From the NCBI GenBank assembly GCA_020073375.1, contig JAIQFG010000034.1, forward strand, positions 1 through 44,791: a stretch of 44,791 nucleotides of DNA. The letters run 5' to 3'. Below the pieces are notes generated by a model that saw only the letters and a list, made by a program, of their open reading frames with translations, ran no database searches and had not been told where the DNA came from. The position numbers were made by a program, and so were the translations under genes. This document shows positions 1-8,019 of the stretch, in pieces (position 1 is the first letter of the stretch; every line of letters begins with the position of its first letter). The stretch is from Terriglobia bacterium. Its GTDB lineage: Bacteria > Acidobacteriota > Terriglobia > Acidiferrales > UBA7541.

Positions 1-79
1 GCGCAAGGGCGATAGCCACGCGCTTACCGATCCCGCTGCCCGCGCCCGTGACCAGCGCAACCTTTGGCGATACGCCCAT
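1..79 (-). CDS. SDR-family oxidoreductase, N-terminal fragment
   Basis: Only the first ~26 codons lie in the window; the gene runs off the left edge. Reading the minus strand from the ATG at 79-77 gives MGVSPKVALVTGAGSGIGKR, the Rossmann start of short-chain dehydrogenases: a beta strand followed by the TGxxxGIG dinucleotide-binding loop. A GGAGG Shine-Dalgarno lies 6-7 bases upstream and supports this start over a second ATG four bases further upstream in another frame. Substrate cannot be told from this piece. Confidence 0.85.
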   Translation of the reverse strand, partial: MGVSPKVALVTGAGSGIGKRVAIALA

Positions 80-334
80 GCATTTCCTCCGATTCAAACT
101 GCTGTTTTTTCCGCTCGCCGGCGAAACCGCGCGACGCCGGTTCCTTGCGCACCTAGCTTGCCGCCGGCACCCGCGTTTGGCAACACCGGATCGCAATGCG
201 TTTTTGCCGGGGGCCGCCGCGGGTCCATTCATGACCCGGCACCCGCTTGCAAACCTTCGGAAGAAGGGCTACTGTGCGCGGGAGAATCTTTTCTTTTGCG
301 ATTTGAATTAACGCTGCCGCCCGAGGAGGAAACC

Positions 335-1204
335 TTGCGAGCGAAATCGATCATCGCGCTCTGTGTCATCTGCCTGGCATTTTTCTGCCTGACGATTGGA
401 AAAGCGCAGATGGCGCAACAAAAGCCGCTCTATAACACCGCGAAGCAAAAACTGAAGGAAGGCAAGCCGCTGGTCGGCGCCACCGTGTTTTCTCCCGATC
501 CGAACATGTACTGCGCCATGGCCAACTCCGGATACGATTTCATGTGGATCGAGATGCAGCACAGCCCGCTGACGTTTGAGGACGTGTCGCGGATGATCTG
601 GGCGTGCCGCGGGGCTTCGGCGATGCCGTTCATTCGCGTGCCGGATGCGACCGAGAGCGACATTCAGAAGGCCACCGACATCGGCGCGTTGGGCATCATC
701 GTGCCGACGGTGGACACGGTGGAAAAAGCCGAGGCGGCGGTGAAGTGGGCCAAGTATCCTCCGCAAGGGCGGCGCAGCCAGGGGAACGGGCAGTACGGGG
801 CGCTGTATGGATCCGACTACCGGCAGACGGCGAACAACAACATGGTGGTGGTGATCATGATCGAGACGCCGATTGGCGTGGCCAATGCCGAAAAGATCGC
901 GTCCGTGCCGGGAATCGATGTGATCTTCGCGGCCAGCACGGACCTGGGGAATTTTTCAGGGACCAAGCAAGGGGACAAGGAGTACGAGACGATGGTCTCG
1001 AAGATTCATGACGTGGTGCTGGAGCATGGGATTCGGCTGGGCGGGCCGCAGGCTTGGAAAGACCGGTCGGGATTCACGTTTTTTCAGGCGCCGGGGGAAA
1101 CGACGCTGATTCAGCTGGGGGCGCAGGTGAATCTGGGGAAGATTCCCGGGGGGGCTGGGAGCGCGAAGCCCGGGGTGGCGCCGACCGAAGGGGCGGAAAA
1201 GTAG
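335..1204 (+). CDS. HpcH/HpaI-family aldolase with signal peptide
   Basis: Class II (metal-dependent) 2-keto-3-deoxy-acid aldolase family, which reversibly splits 2-oxo-acids such as 4-hydroxy-2-oxo-heptanedioate or 2-keto-3-deoxy-L-rhamnonate into pyruvate and an aldehyde. The 289-residue protein has the family signature residues in order: His in IEMQHSP, Arg in FIRVPD, the metal-ligand Glu in IMIETPIG and Asp in AASTDLGNFSG. I chose the TTG at 335 because GAGGAGG sits 6 bases upstream; the open frame continues to 158 but without a ribosome site. This start adds a typical signal peptide (RAKSIIALCVICLAFFCLTI, then KAQ), which is unusual because HpaI enzymes are normally cytosolic and begin near 'KPLYNTAKQKLKEGKPLVG'. 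The tail after ~275 is Gly/Pro-rich. The substrate is not predictable. The stop codon lies inside a REP-like element. Confidence 0.85.
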   Translation: MRAKSIIALCVICLAFFCLTIGKAQMAQQKPLYNTAKQKLKEGKPLVGATVFSPDPNMYCAMANSGYDFMWIEMQHSPLTFEDVSRMIWACRGASAMPFIRVPDATESDIQKATDIGALGIIVPTVDTVEKAEAAVKWAKYPPQGRRSQGNGQYGALYGSDYRQTANNNMVVVIMIETPIGVANAEKIASVPGIDVIFAASTDLGNFSGTKQGDKEYETMVSKIHDVVLEHGIRLGGPQAWKDRSGFTFFQAPGETTLIQLGAQVNLGKIPGGAGSAKPGVAPTEGAEK

Positions 1205-1276
1205 GACAGGCTTCAGCTTGTCGCGGTTGATTTTTCTTGCCGCTCGGAAAAACCGACAGGCTGAAGCCTGTCCCAC
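1201..1276. repeat. GTRG-headed inverted REP pair (BIME-like), GACAGGCTTCAGCCTGTC type
   Basis: Two inward copies of a short unit. The left copy begins GTAGGACAGGCTTCAGC. The right copy, read on the minus strand, begins GTGGGACAGGCTTCAGCC. Each arm is itself a hairpin (GACAGGCT/AGCCTGTC). The TAG inside the left head is the stop codon of the aldolase gene. Confidence 0.75.
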
Positions 1277-1358
1277 TAAAGCTAAAGCGCGACACTGCCT
1301 CGTGGGCTGGTTTATAATTGCGCGCTCGTAACTTCCGTTGTATTCAGGAAAGCTAGAG

Positions 1359-1841
1359 ATGCTTTCAATTCGCCCAGCCACGATCAACGATGCCGCGCTG
1401 CTCTCGGGGATGATCCATGAGCTTGCCGAGTTCGAGCACCTGGGGCATGAAGCGAGCGTGTCGGAAGAGATCATCGCGCGCGACGGGTTTGGGCCCAGGC
1501 CGAAATTCCGCGCGGTGATCGCGCAGTGGGACGGCGAAGCGGTAGGCTACGCCGTGTTTTTCGATTTCTATTCCTCTTTTCAGGGGCGCGCCGGGCTGTT
1601 TCTGGACGATCTGTTCGTGCGGCCTGCGTTCCGAAAGCGCGGGGTGGGGCGTGCGCTGCTGGCCCACGTGGCGGCCATCGCCTGGCATGAAAAATATTTC
1701 TGCATGAGGTGGGAAGTGCTGGACTGGAATACTCCGGCGATCGAATTTTACCGCAAACTGGGCGCGGAATTTCTGGATGAGTGGAAATCGGTGGTGCTCA
1801 TCGGGGATCCGCTGCAGGTGGTGGCGGAAGAAGCGAAGTAG
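1359..1841 (+). CDS. GNAT-family N-acetyltransferase (diamine/thialysine acetyltransferase-like)
   Basis: A 160-residue single-domain GNAT, transferring acetyl from acetyl-CoA to a primary amine. It starts MLSIRPATINDA, the usual beta1-alpha1 opening. It carries the acetyl-CoA loop as VRPAFRKRGVGRALLAHVA (R/Q-x-x-G-x-G/A form, around residues 87-105) and the C-terminal WNTPAIEFYRKLGAEFLDEW motif. The W-x-VLDWN..AIxFY pattern resembles the spermidine/spermine and thialysine acetyltransferase branch, so a polyamine or lysine-analogue substrate is plausible but not proven. The ATG at 1359 is preferred over an in-frame TTG at 1338 because AGGAAAG lies 7 bases upstream. The gene stands alone, 150 bases after the aldolase. 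Confidence 0.85.
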   Translation: MLSIRPATINDAALLSGMIHELAEFEHLGHEASVSEEIIARDGFGPRPKFRAVIAQWDGEAVGYAVFFDFYSSFQGRAGLFLDDLFVRPAFRKRGVGRALLAHVAAIAWHEKYFCMRWEVLDWNTPAIEFYRKLGAEFLDEWKSVVLIGDPLQVVAEEAK

Positions 1842-1885
1842 GCGCGCCCCTCCAATTAGATCGGTTTTCTTTCTTACTTTCCTCG

Positions 1886-1984
1886 GTTTTCTCTGTGATC
1901 TCTGTGTCCTCGGTGTTCTCTGTGTTAAGTCTTGAAAGGTTTTTACACAGGGACCACTGAGGACACAGAGGGCACAGAGAAAAC
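1886..1984. repeat. Long imperfect inverted repeat rich in CTCTGTG / CACAGAG
   Basis: Left arm (1886-1927) is built of TCTCTGTG and TCCTCGGTG words. The right arm (1943-1984) is the imperfect reverse complement (GGACACAGAGGGCACAGAGA). The loop is about 15 bases. Words of this type recur as dispersed intergenic elements in environmental bacterial genomes (known in general). No coding potential is seen. Confidence 0.7.
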
Positions 1985-2029
1985 ATCAGAAGAGTAAATT
2001 CCAACCCTTTCCCTTCAGCATCTAAAGGA

Positions 2030-2048
2030 GTTCCAGTATTTCTGGAAC
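2030..2048. promoter_or_regulatory. Palindrome GTTCCAG-N5-CTGGAAC, possible operator
   Basis: Perfect 7-base arms around TATTT, 75 bases upstream of the ECF sigma gene and followed by an AT-rich stretch (TTTACATAAATAG). It could be a dimeric repressor site or a small hairpin. Function is inferred only from position and symmetry. Confidence 0.4.
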
Positions 2049-2122
2049 ACTTGCAATATTTCGGGGACTCATCCGTTTACATAAATAGCGGGTTCGGGCT
2101 CTACTTGTAGCCCGCCGTAATC

Positions 2123-2707
2123 ATGGACAAGGCATTGGACAACGCCTGGACAATGACCGAGCAGGACCGGAAGCTTTCCGAAACGGTCGAGCGCGAGCGG
2201 GGACGCCTGCGGAATTTCATCCGCAGGCGCGTCGCGGACGAGGCCGAGGCGGAGGACATTCTCCAGGACGTGTTCTACGAATTGGTTGAGGCCTACCGGC
2301 TGATGAAGCCGATCGAGCGGGCGGGGGCATGGCTGTTTCGCGTGGCGCGCAACCGGATTATCGATCTGTTCCGGAAGAAAAAGCCGGAAGCGATGAGCTG
2401 GGTGCGGAGTGCGGGCGAGGAAGACGCCGAGGCGCAGACGCTCGAGGATCTGCTGCCTTCGCCGGAGGCGGGGCCGGAAGCGGAGTACGCGCGCGGGGTG
2501 CTGCTTGAGGATTTGGAAGCGGCCCTGGAGGAATTGCCGGACAATCAGCGCGAAGTGTTTGTCGCGCATGAGATTGAAGGGCTGAGCTTCAAGGAGATTT
2601 CGGCCGAAACGGGAGTGAGCGTTAACACGCTGCTTTCGCGCAAGCATCACGCGGTAGTGCATCTTCGGCGGCGGCTGCAATCGATTCATGACGAATTTAC
2701 GAGGTGA
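2123..2707 (+). CDS. ECF-subfamily RNA polymerase sigma factor (sigma-70 family)
   Basis: Alternative sigma factor that directs RNA polymerase to a specific promoter set. The 194 residues show region 2 (about 25-95), with DEAEAEDILQDVFYELVEAY and the -10 recognition segment AGAWLFRVARNRIIDLFRKKK. A 40-residue acidic linker follows, then region 4 (about 130-185), with LPDNQREVFVAHEIEGLSF and a helix-turn-helix ISAETGVSVNTLLSRKHHAV that reads the -35 element. No clear Shine-Dalgarno precedes either the ATG at 2123 or the in-frame ATG at 2153, so the start is uncertain by ten codons. A small membrane protein follows on the same strand across a REP-like pair and is the obvious candidate partner. 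Confidence 0.9.
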   Translation: MDKALDNAWTMTEQDRKLSETVERERGRLRNFIRRRVADEAEAEDILQDVFYELVEAYRLMKPIERAGAWLFRVARNRIIDLFRKKKPEAMSWVRSAGEEDAEAQTLEDLLPSPEAGPEAEYARGVLLEDLEAALEELPDNQREVFVAHEIEGLSFKEISAETGVSVNTLLSRKHHAVVHLRRRLQSIHDEFTR

Positions 2708-2763
2708 GCGGGCTTGATGCGGGCCCGGCTGGCGCGGATTGCTAAAACGTGTTTCAGGCCGAT

Positions 2764-2828
2764 GTGGCGCTCGCCTTCAGGCGGTCACTTTCGAAGCGAG
2801 CACGTGCCCGCCTGAAGGCGGGCGCTAC
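2764..2828. repeat. GTRG-headed inverted REP pair, GCCCGCCTTCAGGCGGGC type
   Basis: Left unit GTGGCGCTCGCCTTCAGGCGG; right unit, on the minus strand, GTAGCGCCCGCCTTCAGGCG. Each arm can fold alone, and the two arms can pair with each other. It is the same hairpin family as the element at 9917-9980. It lies between the sigma factor and the small membrane protein. Confidence 0.8.
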
Positions 2829-2872
2829 AGAATGGCGGCAAAACCGGGCAAGGGAAAGAAAGGACAACGAAC

Positions 2873-3205
2873 ATGAGAGGACGATGGGCATTGCGAGGTT
2901 TGAAAATTGCGGCGTTCGGGGCGCTGGGGATCGCGGTGTTTGGATTTGTGTCCATGCACTTGTGGAATTATCTGATGCCGGCGATTTTCGGATTGCACGC
3001 GATCACATTCTGGCAGGCGGTGGGGCTGCTGGTACTGGGGCGGCTGCTGTTTGGAGGATTCCGCCCGCGGGGCGGCGGCTTCGGCTGGAGGCGGAAGATG
3101 ATGGAGCGCTGGGAACAGATGACGCCCGAGGAGCGCGAGAAATTCCGAGCAGGCATGAGGCATCGCTGCGGCCCGCGCGCGCCGGCGGCCGAAACTCATG
3201 CCTGA
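2873..3205 (+). CDS. Small two-TM membrane protein, putative sigma-factor partner
   Basis: A 110-residue protein starting MRGRWALRGLKIAAFGALG. There are two hydrophobic segments, about residues 9-30 and 43-62. A Gly/Arg-rich loop (FRPRGGGFGWRRK) leads into a conserved-looking cytosolic tail, MMERWEQMTPEEREKFRAGM, ending in a Cys-containing RHRCGPRAP. A GGA-containing ribosome site (AAAGGACAACGAAC) precedes the ATG. Charged 'MTPEEREKFR' tails like this are seen in small membrane proteins encoded next to ECF sigma factors (from general knowledge). An anti-sigma or membrane-sensor role is inferred from adjacency alone; it has no zinc anti-sigma motif (HxxxCxxC). Confidence 0.7.
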   Translation: MRGRWALRGLKIAAFGALGIAVFGFVSMHLWNYLMPAIFGLHAITFWQAVGLLVLGRLLFGGFRPRGGGFGWRRKMMERWEQMTPEEREKFRAGMRHRCGPRAPAAETHA

Positions 3206-3631
3206 TGGGGCGCATGGGCCAGGGCCACGCGCGGGGATCTCCAACGTGGCACCGGCATCGCCCGCTTGTGGGACCCGGTGCGTTTGGTCTACCTTGGGGT
3301 GGTGCTGGCGACGACTTCGGTGGCAATGCTGAGTTTCATGTTTCTGTCGATGGTCCGCGTCAGCGATCCGCTGGTGCCGCGCGCGATTTTCGGCGTGCTG
3401 AACACGCTGCTTTATTTTCCATCCGGCGCGATTTATCCGATCGAGGGATTTCCCGTCTGGTTGCGGTGGATTTCCTACATCGATCCGTTCACGTACGCGG
3501 TGCACGCGCTGAAGGCGCTGCTCCTGAAAGATGCTGGGTTCCAGGCAATTTATTCGGACGTTCTGATTCTGATGGGGTTTTCCGCGATCCTGGTAAGCCT
3601 TTCGGTCGCATTTTTCAGGAGGCAGATATAA
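3206..3631 (+). pseudogene. Remnant of an ABC-2 type transporter permease (C-terminal third)
   Basis: About 140 codons, open from immediately after the preceding stop, match the end of an ABC-2 type (drug/polysaccharide export) permease. It shows a hydrophobic helix (VYLGVVLATTSVAMLSFMFL), then the family feature NTLLYFPSGAIYPIEGFP followed by 'ISYIDPFTYAVHALKALLL', and a last TM helix ending FFRRQI. Full permeases have 250-370 residues and six helices, so the N-terminal half is missing. The reading frame continues straight out of the preceding small gene, and no ATPase partner is present. It looks like a fused, decaying remnant. A short functional protein starting from the TTG at 3266 is possible but less likely. 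Confidence 0.65.
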
Positions 3632-3632
3632 A

Positions 3633-4106
3633 ATGCCCCAGGGAGAACCGTTCGTGGGCATACTCGATGCAGGTCCGGAAGAACCGAAGTCAAAAGCCCT
3701 GCGTTACGGAATTAGCGGAGTTGCGCTGGTGTTGCTGCTCAGCGGCGCGACGTGGTATTTCCTGCGGTACACCTCGGAAAAACATACCGTCGAGCATTTC
3801 ATGGACGCGGTGATCGCGAACGACATGGATAAGGCCTGCCAGATCTGGCACACCCATCCCGGTTTCTCCTGCCAGGATTTTGTAAGTTTCTGGGGGCCGA
3901 CCGGATATTACAGCCCCATCAAGAGCTTCCGCATGGAAAGCGCCGAGGTGCCGCCAAAAGGCGGGAGCGGAGTTGTAATTACCGTGGAGATCAGCGCGTA
4001 TGCGCCGTTCCCGAAACCCGAAGAGACCGTCAAATTTGCGCAGAATCGCGAAGTGCAGATTTGGGTGGAACGCTCCGACCAGTCGCTGAGCTTCCCTCCG
4101 CCATAG
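3633..4106 (+). CDS. Membrane-anchored hypothetical protein
   Basis: A 157-residue protein with a cytosolic N-terminus of ~27 residues and one TM helix (GISGVALVLLLSGATWYFLR, about 28-47). An extracytoplasmic domain follows, in which 'EKHTVEHFMDAVIANDMDKACQIW' resembles the amphipathic start of NTF2-like/DUF4878 folds. Two cysteines (CQIW and FSCQDF) could form a disulfide. AGGAGG lies 10 bases before the ATG. I do not recognise a named family. The ribosome site overlaps the end of the permease remnant, so the two were probably cotranscribed originally. Confidence 0.7.
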   Translation: MPQGEPFVGILDAGPEEPKSKALRYGISGVALVLLLSGATWYFLRYTSEKHTVEHFMDAVIANDMDKACQIWHTHPGFSCQDFVSFWGPTGYYSPIKSFRMESAEVPPKGGSGVVITVEISAYAPFPKPEETVKFAQNREVQIWVERSDQSLSFPPP

Positions 4107-4194
4107 AGTGAAGAGTGTCCAGCCGAGCGCTAGCGTTTCTCGCGGCACAGCTCGAAGATCGGGGCTCTGAGGTCATCTTGCGAAGTTCGGTTTC

Positions 4195-4275
4195 GTAGCG
4201 CCGGCGCCCCGCCGGCTTTTTTTTATTCCACCGCTCTAAATTTCACCCCAAATGCCGGCGAGACGCCGGCGCTAC
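4195..4275. repeat. GTAG-headed inverted REP pair, GCCGGCGtctCGCCGGC type
   Basis: Outer ends are GTAGCGCCGGCG and, inverted, GTAGCGCCGGCGTCTCGCC. The left hairpin is followed by a run of eight T and the spacer is AT-rich, so it may also act as a terminator for the gene at 3633. It fills most of the 300-base gap before the chemoreceptor gene; nothing else is seen there. Confidence 0.8.
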
Positions 4276-4406
4276 TATCAAAACCATCTCACAAACGCGT
4301 GGTGTGCCAATTCGAGGGACCAGCAGGGGCTGAGGCTCATTTATTCTGGCCCCCTGAATGTCGCGGCTGAAGCCACAAGCCACAAAGATCATTTCTGAGA
4401 CAGGTT

Positions 4407-6140
4407 CTAGTGAAGCGTGCCTGCAAGCGATTCCGCATGGCCCTGGGAATGGCCTGAGGAAAACGAATGCAGGGTGTCCCCCAGGCTTTGCCCGTTGTGC
4501 GGCGACGATCCATCGGATTGCGACGCGCCGTACTTGAACTGCGAAACGAGTTTGCGGAGTTCCGCGGCCATGCTGGAGAGCTGCTGGGCGGCGTCCTGCG
4601 TTTCGGCGGCGCCCTGCGTGGTGCTTTTGGCCGCGCTGGCCACCGACTTCATGTTATCCACGATCTGCGAGCTTCCAGTGGCGGCGTGATTCACGTTGCG
4701 GACCATGTCATTGGTGGTCGAGGTCTGATCCTCGATGGCGTTGGAAATCATGCTGGAAATATTGTTCACCTGAGTGATGACCTCGGTGATCTGGTGGATG
4801 GATTCGGTGGTGGTTTTCGTTTCGCCCTGGATAGCTTCGATCTTCCGGCTGATTTCCTCGGTGGCGACGGCCGTCTGCTTGGCCAGTTCCTTGACCTCGT
4901 TGGCGACGACGGCAAAGCCTTTGCCGGCTTCGCCTGCGCGGGAAGCTTCAATGGTGGCGTTCAAGGCGAGCAGATTGGTCTGGTGCGCGATGGAGGTGAT
5001 GACTTTGATCACGTTGCCGATTTCAGCGCTCGATTTCGCCAGTTTCAGGACGGATTCGTTCGTGTTTTCGGCCGTGGTCACGGCGGATTTGGCGACCATG
5101 GCCGCCTCGGTGGTGCTCTTGGAAATTTCCTTGATGCTGGCGCTCATTTCCTCGGTGGCCGCCGCTGCCGCCTGCAGGTTGCGGCTGACTTCTTCGCCCG
5201 AAACCGAGACCAGGCGCGATTGGTTGGCGGTTTCCTCCGCGTTCGAGCTCATCTGATTGCTGACGCCGCGCAGGTCCTCCGAGGAATTCGCCACCTGCCC
5301 GGACATTTGCGCGACCGCCACGATCATTTCCCGCAATCTCGCCTGCATTTCGTTCATGGCGGACATCAAGTCACCGATTTCATCCGCGCTCCCGCTTTCC
5401 AGGTCCTTGCCCATCAGATCGCCCGCGGAAATGGCGCGGGCGCGGTCCAGCAGTAAACCCAGCGAAGCGGAAATACGTTTGCTGACAAGGTAGGCGATCA
5501 CCGCTCCGGCCAGGATTCCAAACAGCGTGGAGGTCCATAGGCTGAGCATGGCGGAATGGCTGGTGTCAGCGAGGGCGGCGATTTCCAGATTGGTTTTCTT
5601 CTGCTGTTCGTCGACCAGAGTCTGCAGGCGCCCCATCAATTCGGCCTGCTGATTGCTTTCTTCCGTCTTGAGCATGTCGTAGGCGCGGCCCATGGCATCG
5701 TTCCCCTGGCCCATGGCGAGCTGTTCGATTTTGTCCTGGAGTTGCCGGTGGGTGCGCAGCATCGTTTCAATGGAGGAGACCTCTTCGGATTCGGTCCCGG
5801 TTCCAAAATCGTGGGTCACCTTGATCAGGTCGGTAATGGCGGATTCAGCGGCCTTCCAGGCGTCGGCGCGCGTGGATTTGAAGTGTTCGGCATCCTTGGG
5901 ATCGCTGCCGAACAAGACGTAGGCGCGCAGGGCGCCCCCGGCGTCGCCGATGGCCTCCTGAATTTTGGCCGCGTCGATGGTCGCCGGATAGCGAAAGTCG
6001 CGGATGATCTCCTGCAGACCGGTGGCTTTCGCCATCTTCGTGTAGGCGAAGGTGGCGCTGAAAAGCATGAGCGCAATCATCAAACCAAATCCGCCTGCCA
6101 ATTTTTTTCCGATGGTAAAGCGTGAATTGCTGGAAGTCAT
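4407..6140 (-). CDS. Methyl-accepting chemotaxis protein
   Basis: Transmembrane chemoreceptor feeding the CheA/CheW kinase. The 577 residues (from the ATG at 6140, [19 protein letters not shown]) contain TM1 (~14-34) and a helical periplasmic domain of the four-helix-bundle type (~35-195, with the [13 protein letters not shown] and [15 protein letters not shown] helices). TM2 (~200-222) is followed by a HAMP domain (~223-275) and the signalling hairpin, whose tip reads [20 protein letters not shown] near residue 387. No CheR-docking pentapeptide ends the protein (last residues ESLAGTLH). There is no strong ribosome site; the open frame extends to 6374 but that segment looks non-coding. No che genes are nearby, so it is an orphan receptor. 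The ligand is unknown. Confidence 0.93.
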   Translation of the reverse strand: MTSSNSRFTIGKKLAGGFGLMIALMLFSATFAYTKMAKATGLQEIIRDFRYPATIDAAKIQEAIGDAGGALRAYVLFGSDPKDAEHFKSTRADAWKAAESAITDLIKVTHDFGTGTESEEVSSIETMLRTHRQLQDKIEQLAMGQGNDAMGRAYDMLKTEESNQQAELMGRLQTLVDEQQKKTNLEIAALADTSHSAMLSLWTSTLFGILAGAVIAYLVSKRISASLGLLLDRARAISAGDLMGKDLESGSADEIGDLMSAMNEMQARLREMIVAVAQMSGQVANSSEDLRGVSNQMSSNAEETANQSRLVSVSGEEVSRNLQAAAAATEEMSASIKEISKSTTEAAMVAKSAVTTAENTNESVLKLAKSSAEIGNVIKVITSIAHQTNLLALNATIEASRAGEAGKGFAVVANEVKELAKQTAVATEEISRKIEAIQGETKTTTESIHQITEVITQVNNISSMISNAIEDQTSTTNDMVRNVNHAATGSSQIVDNMKSVASAAKSTTQGAAETQDAAQQLSSMAAELRKLVSQFKYGASQSDGSSPHNGQSLGDTLHSFSSGHSQGHAESLAGTLH

Positions 6141-6304
6141 ATTCGTTTCTGGCGAACCGGACGAGGTTCTCCATCCCCCCTCAGTTTGAGAGTTGCCGAA
6201 TCCGACATCAAAGAAAGACAATCGTGCGGAGCATCCGGCGCGGGCACACCCATAATGCCGGCGCGCGGGCGCCTGGCCGTGCAGTCTGAAAATTTTCCCC
6301 CGCG

Positions 6305-6625
6305 CTAGTGCGGGAGACTGAATTCGACGTTGACAGACTGCGTGATCTTGCCCTCTCCGGGCTCGTAGCGCCATTTCTTTACGGCGTCGATCGCGGCCGC
6401 TGTAAGCAACTGGTGTCCACTGACGACTTTTACGTCCTCAACGCTGCCATCCGGATCGATGGTGACGTCCAATTTGACGGTCCCCTCGATGCGCATCTTG
6501 GAGGCGATCGCGGGATAAACGGGCGGCACGGTCTTCACCGATTTTCGTGTGTCGGCGTGCAGCAGGGTCACGGTGAATAAGCAAAAAGCGGCAACGGAGA
6601 GCAACATCACATATTTCTTGGTCAT
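6305..6625 (-). CDS. Single-domain TonB-like protein with signal peptide
   Basis: 106 residues: an N-terminal hydrophobic segment ([19 protein letters not shown], cleavage likely after LHA) and then one TonB C-terminal domain. The domain shows [20 protein letters not shown], the GTV-x-L-x-V-x-I-x-x-DGSV strand pattern, and [13 protein letters not shown]. It lacks the Pro-rich spacer and, if the signal is cleaved, a membrane anchor. It therefore cannot span the periplasm like a classical TonB. Short proteins of this kind are common in Acidobacteriota and may act as periplasmic adaptors (inference). It is transcribed toward the chemoreceptor gene, about 165 bases away. Confidence 0.85.
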   Translation of the reverse strand: MTKKYVMLLSVAAFCLFTVTLLHADTRKSVKTVPPVYPAIASKMRIEGTVKLDVTIDPDGSVEDVKVVSGHQLLTAAAIDAVKKWRYEPGEGKITQSVNVEFSLPH

Positions 6626-6846
6626 GGCAATTTCCGGTCTCCGATTTCGGCCACGGGTATTCCGTGGCAGTTTCTGTCTAGAGTGGTATCGGCAAGGCCC
6701 GGGAATTCTTTAGAGGTGAACAGCGAGTGAAATTCCGGAAACCGTCAGGAGGATGTAGCCCCAAGAACAATCCTGCGCGTCGCTAATTCCAGTCAGTCCA
6801 AAGTGTTACATGAAGCAAGACTCCCAAATCGAAGTTGGTGCGGACG

Positions 6847-7896
6847 TCATGCCAAGTCGCGGACAGCGGCCAGAAGTTCGGCAGGAGTAACGATGGAAGT
6901 GCCCAGTTTGCCAACCACCACGCCGGCACCAGCGTTGGCCAGGACGGCAGCGTCCCGAATTGGCACGCGCGCGGCGATCGCCAGCGCCAGCACCGATAAC
7001 ACCGTGTCGCCCGCTCCGGTCACGTCAAAAACCTGGCGTCCATGGGAAGCGTGATCGGCGCCGGCCTGCCCCACTCGCGCGTAACTGATTTCGCGGCTGG
7101 TGGCCGCCACATGAAAGCCTTTCGGCGAGGCTTCCTCGAATACGTTCAATCCTTCAGGACCGCGGGTGATCACCACCGCGGAGCAACCGAAATGCGCGAG
7201 CAATTTTGGCCCGGCATCCTCAAACGAGTCGTCGTCTCCGAGCGACTGGGCTACGAAAAAGCCTGCTTCCTTGGCGTTGCAGGCAATCACAGTCGCGCCG
7301 CGATAGGCAAACAGGCGCGAGGTTTTCGGCTTCACCAGTACGGGCACCTTGCGGCGATGGCACTCGGTGAGGACACGGTCTGCCAGCGGGTCGGTGACCA
7401 CACCTTTGTCGTAGTCGGAAATCACCAGGGCGTCCAGTTTGCCGAGCGACGCTTTGATTCTGCGGACCAGACTTTCCTCAATGGTATGCGACAACGGCTC
7501 GCGGCGTTCGCGGTCCACGCGCACGATTTGCTGGTGTCGCGCGACGATGCGCGTCTTGACCGTGGTGATACGCGAGGCGTCGGCAACGATTCCCTTCGTG
7601 GCCATTCCTTCATTTTTCAGGAGCGAGCAAATTTCGCGGCCAGGCTCGTCATCGCCGGTCACGCCGAAAGGAAACACTTCGGCGCCCAGCGCGGAAAGAT
7701 TCCGAGCCACGTTTCCCGCTCCGCCCAGGACCTGGCTCTCGGTCTTGAAATCCACCACCGGCACGGGAGCTTCCGGCGAGAGGCGCGTGGCCGAACCCCA
7801 CACATAGCGGTCCAGCATGAAGTCTCCCGCCACGCCGATCCGGCGGCCGCGCAACGTTTTTACCAGGCGCGTGAGTCTTCGGCTGTCGATGATCAT
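6847..7896 (-). CDS. D-glycero-beta-D-manno-heptose-7-phosphate kinase (RfaE1/HldE N-terminal domain type)
   Basis: Ribokinase-fold (PfkB) kinase that phosphorylates heptose 7-phosphate at C1 in ADP-heptose synthesis for LPS. Its 349 residues show GVAGDFMLDRYVWGSATRLS, SPEAPVPVVD and GGAGNVARNLSALGAEV, the substrate-binding pattern of RfaE. The C-terminal PfkB signature DVTGAGDTVLSVLALA contains the catalytic Asp. It stops after the kinase domain, so this is a stand-alone kinase rather than bifunctional HldE; the cytidylyl/adenylyltransferase must be elsewhere. The start MIIDSRRLTRL at 7896 fits the family; upstream residues to 8001 look spurious. No clear ribosome site is visible. Confidence 0.9.
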   Translation of the reverse strand: MIIDSRRLTRLVKTLRGRRIGVAGDFMLDRYVWGSATRLSPEAPVPVVDFKTESQVLGGAGNVARNLSALGAEVFPFGVTGDDEPGREICSLLKNEGMATKGIVADASRITTVKTRIVARHQQIVRVDRERREPLSHTIEESLVRRIKASLGKLDALVISDYDKGVVTDPLADRVLTECHRRKVPVLVKPKTSRLFAYRGATVIACNAKEAGFFVAQSLGDDDSFEDAGPKLLAHFGCSAVVITRGPEGLNVFEEASPKGFHVAATSREISYARVGQAGADHASHGRQVFDVTGAGDTVLSVLALAIAARVPIRDAAVLANAGAGVVVGKLGTSIVTPAELLAAVRDLA

Positions 7897-8019
7897 GGGA
7901 AAAGAAGTGGGAGTGCGGCCCCTGGATTTTTCGCTCCGGGCGCGCGCTCGAAACATCTGCTCGGTTGGCTGACAGGCACGTTGGCACTCTAGCAGAGACA
8001 AATCATCGCGGGCAACTGT

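Noticed and set aside
2749..3813. 354-codon plus-strand frame overlapping three genes
   Set aside because: Translation is Arg/Gly-rich and low in structure. It conflicts with the small membrane protein and permease remnant, which have hydrophobic helices and ribosome sites.
4467..5456. Long open frame on the plus strand opposite the chemoreceptor
   Set aside because: Shadow of a high-GC gene. The antisense product is Gly/Arg/His-rich and has no domain, while the minus strand encodes a complete chemoreceptor.
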